Made by a program: the position numbers and the translations under genes
DNA from: Acetobacteraceae bacterium
GTDB lineage: Bacteria; Pseudomonadota; Alphaproteobacteria; Acetobacterales; Acetobacteraceae
Direction: 5' to 3'
Assembly: GCA_027487385.1 (NCBI GenBank)
Contig: JAIYDS010000236.1
Location: 26,970 to 90,969, forward strand
Length of the DNA: 64,000 bases
Shown here: piece after piece, positions 63,588 to 64,000 of the stretch
Numbering within the stretch: the first letter of the stretch is position 1
Layout of the letters: each line of letters begins with the position of its first letter
Notes under the pieces: generated by a model
Told to the model about the DNA's origin: nothing
The model's input: the letters and a program-made list of their open reading frames with translations, nothing else
Database searches by the model: none

Positions 63588-64000
63588 ATGTCACGACGCG
63601 GCGAAATGGCCATGGTCGCCTTTCTCCAGGCGCAGAACTGCTCGAATTATCCGGGGTCCTGGCGGCACCCGGAGACGATGCAGGATTTCCTTTCGCCGAA
63701 ATACTACCAGCGCATCGCCCGGAACCTGGAGGATGGCCGCTTCCACATGGCCTTCTTCGATGACCGGCTCGCGCTGCCGGATATCCTGGGCCATGACCAT
63801 GCGCAGGCGGTGACGAACGGCATCCGCGTGGTCAAGCTGGACCTCATCTCCATCCTGACGGCGATGGGGCTGGCGACGGAGAAGCTCGGCCTCGGCGCCA
63901 CCTATTCCACGACCTATTACGAGCCCTATCACGTGGCCCGCGTCTTCGCGACGCTGGACCACATGCTGGGCGGGCGCGTCGCCTGGAACGTCGTCACCTC
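63588..64000 (+). CDS. LLM-class flavin monooxygenase, NtaA/DszA type (3' part missing)
   Basis: The first 137 residues are present. [52 protein letters not shown] matches the NtaA/SnaA/DszA group of FMNH2-dependent monooxygenases, which oxidise compounds such as nitrilotriacetate or sulfones with a partner flavin reductase. TGAGGAAA precedes ATG 63588. It continues past the right edge and is probably co-transcribed with the MmgE/PrpD gene. Confidence 0.88.
   Translation, partial: [137 protein letters not shown]

Overview
The window looks like chromosome from a GC-rich alphaproteobacterium, most likely Acetobacteraceae (Roseomonas/Roseococcus-like). That placement is an inference. It rests on a SAM-II riboswitch before metZ, an alphaproteobacterial LexA box (GAAC-N7-GAAC), an ihfA-merR pair, an rpe/heparinase/purH neighbourhood, a DUF2842 protein, and six solitary Bug/TctC-type receptors. 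About 65 protein genes are called, plus one tRNA-Glu. No gene-free stretch exceeds 300 bases. No rRNA, CRISPR array, insertion sequence or attachment site was seen.

Layout. 1-2600: a truncated AidB-type acyl-CoA dehydrogenase divergent from a LysR regulator, tRNA-Glu, and an AhpD-like protein. 2660-4619: gmd and an rmd-like reductase (GDP-deoxyhexose synthesis). 4750-8238: a tcuA-tcuB-Bug receptor operon. 8409-11920: a degenerate-GGDEF/EAL protein, a flavin monooxygenase and an isochorismatase-fold amidohydrolase. 12076-15989: an RTX protein convergent with a sigma-54 response regulator and an Hpt protein. 16079-20009: SAM-II/metZ, LysE, apaG, folE, rpe. 20009-27242: heparinase-like protein, glycosyltransferase, purH, rmuC, nucleoside transporter. 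27283-34658: aminotransferase, methyltransferase, redoxin, three Bug receptors, a secreted M35-type peptidase and a NodB-like protein. 34659-39234: an O-acylation cluster (MBOAT, three SGNH hydrolases, a small membrane protein). 39402-42711: ihfA, merR, a blue-light (LOV) hybrid kinase, apt. 42877-45040: DUF2842, Bug receptor, FNR-type regulator. 45132-49827: a phage-derived tail-fibre module. 50050-53721: a polyamine-type ABC importer. 53711-56546: cheZ and a chemoreceptor. 56549-64000: a catabolic cluster.

The most unusual part is the five-gene tail-fibre module at 45132-49827. It has no capsid, terminase or integrase genes nearby. It is preceded by a minus-strand promoter whose 17-bp spacer lies over a LexA box, so it is predicted to be SOS-inducible. 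Other points of interest are a dispersed 40-bp palindromic repeat that sits directly on stop codons and in one place also supplies a Shine-Dalgarno sequence, a probable AUC start codon in a glycosyltransferase, and a LOV-histidine kinase-receiver-Hpt photoreceptor.

Product names come from motif and family recognition by eye. No database search was run.
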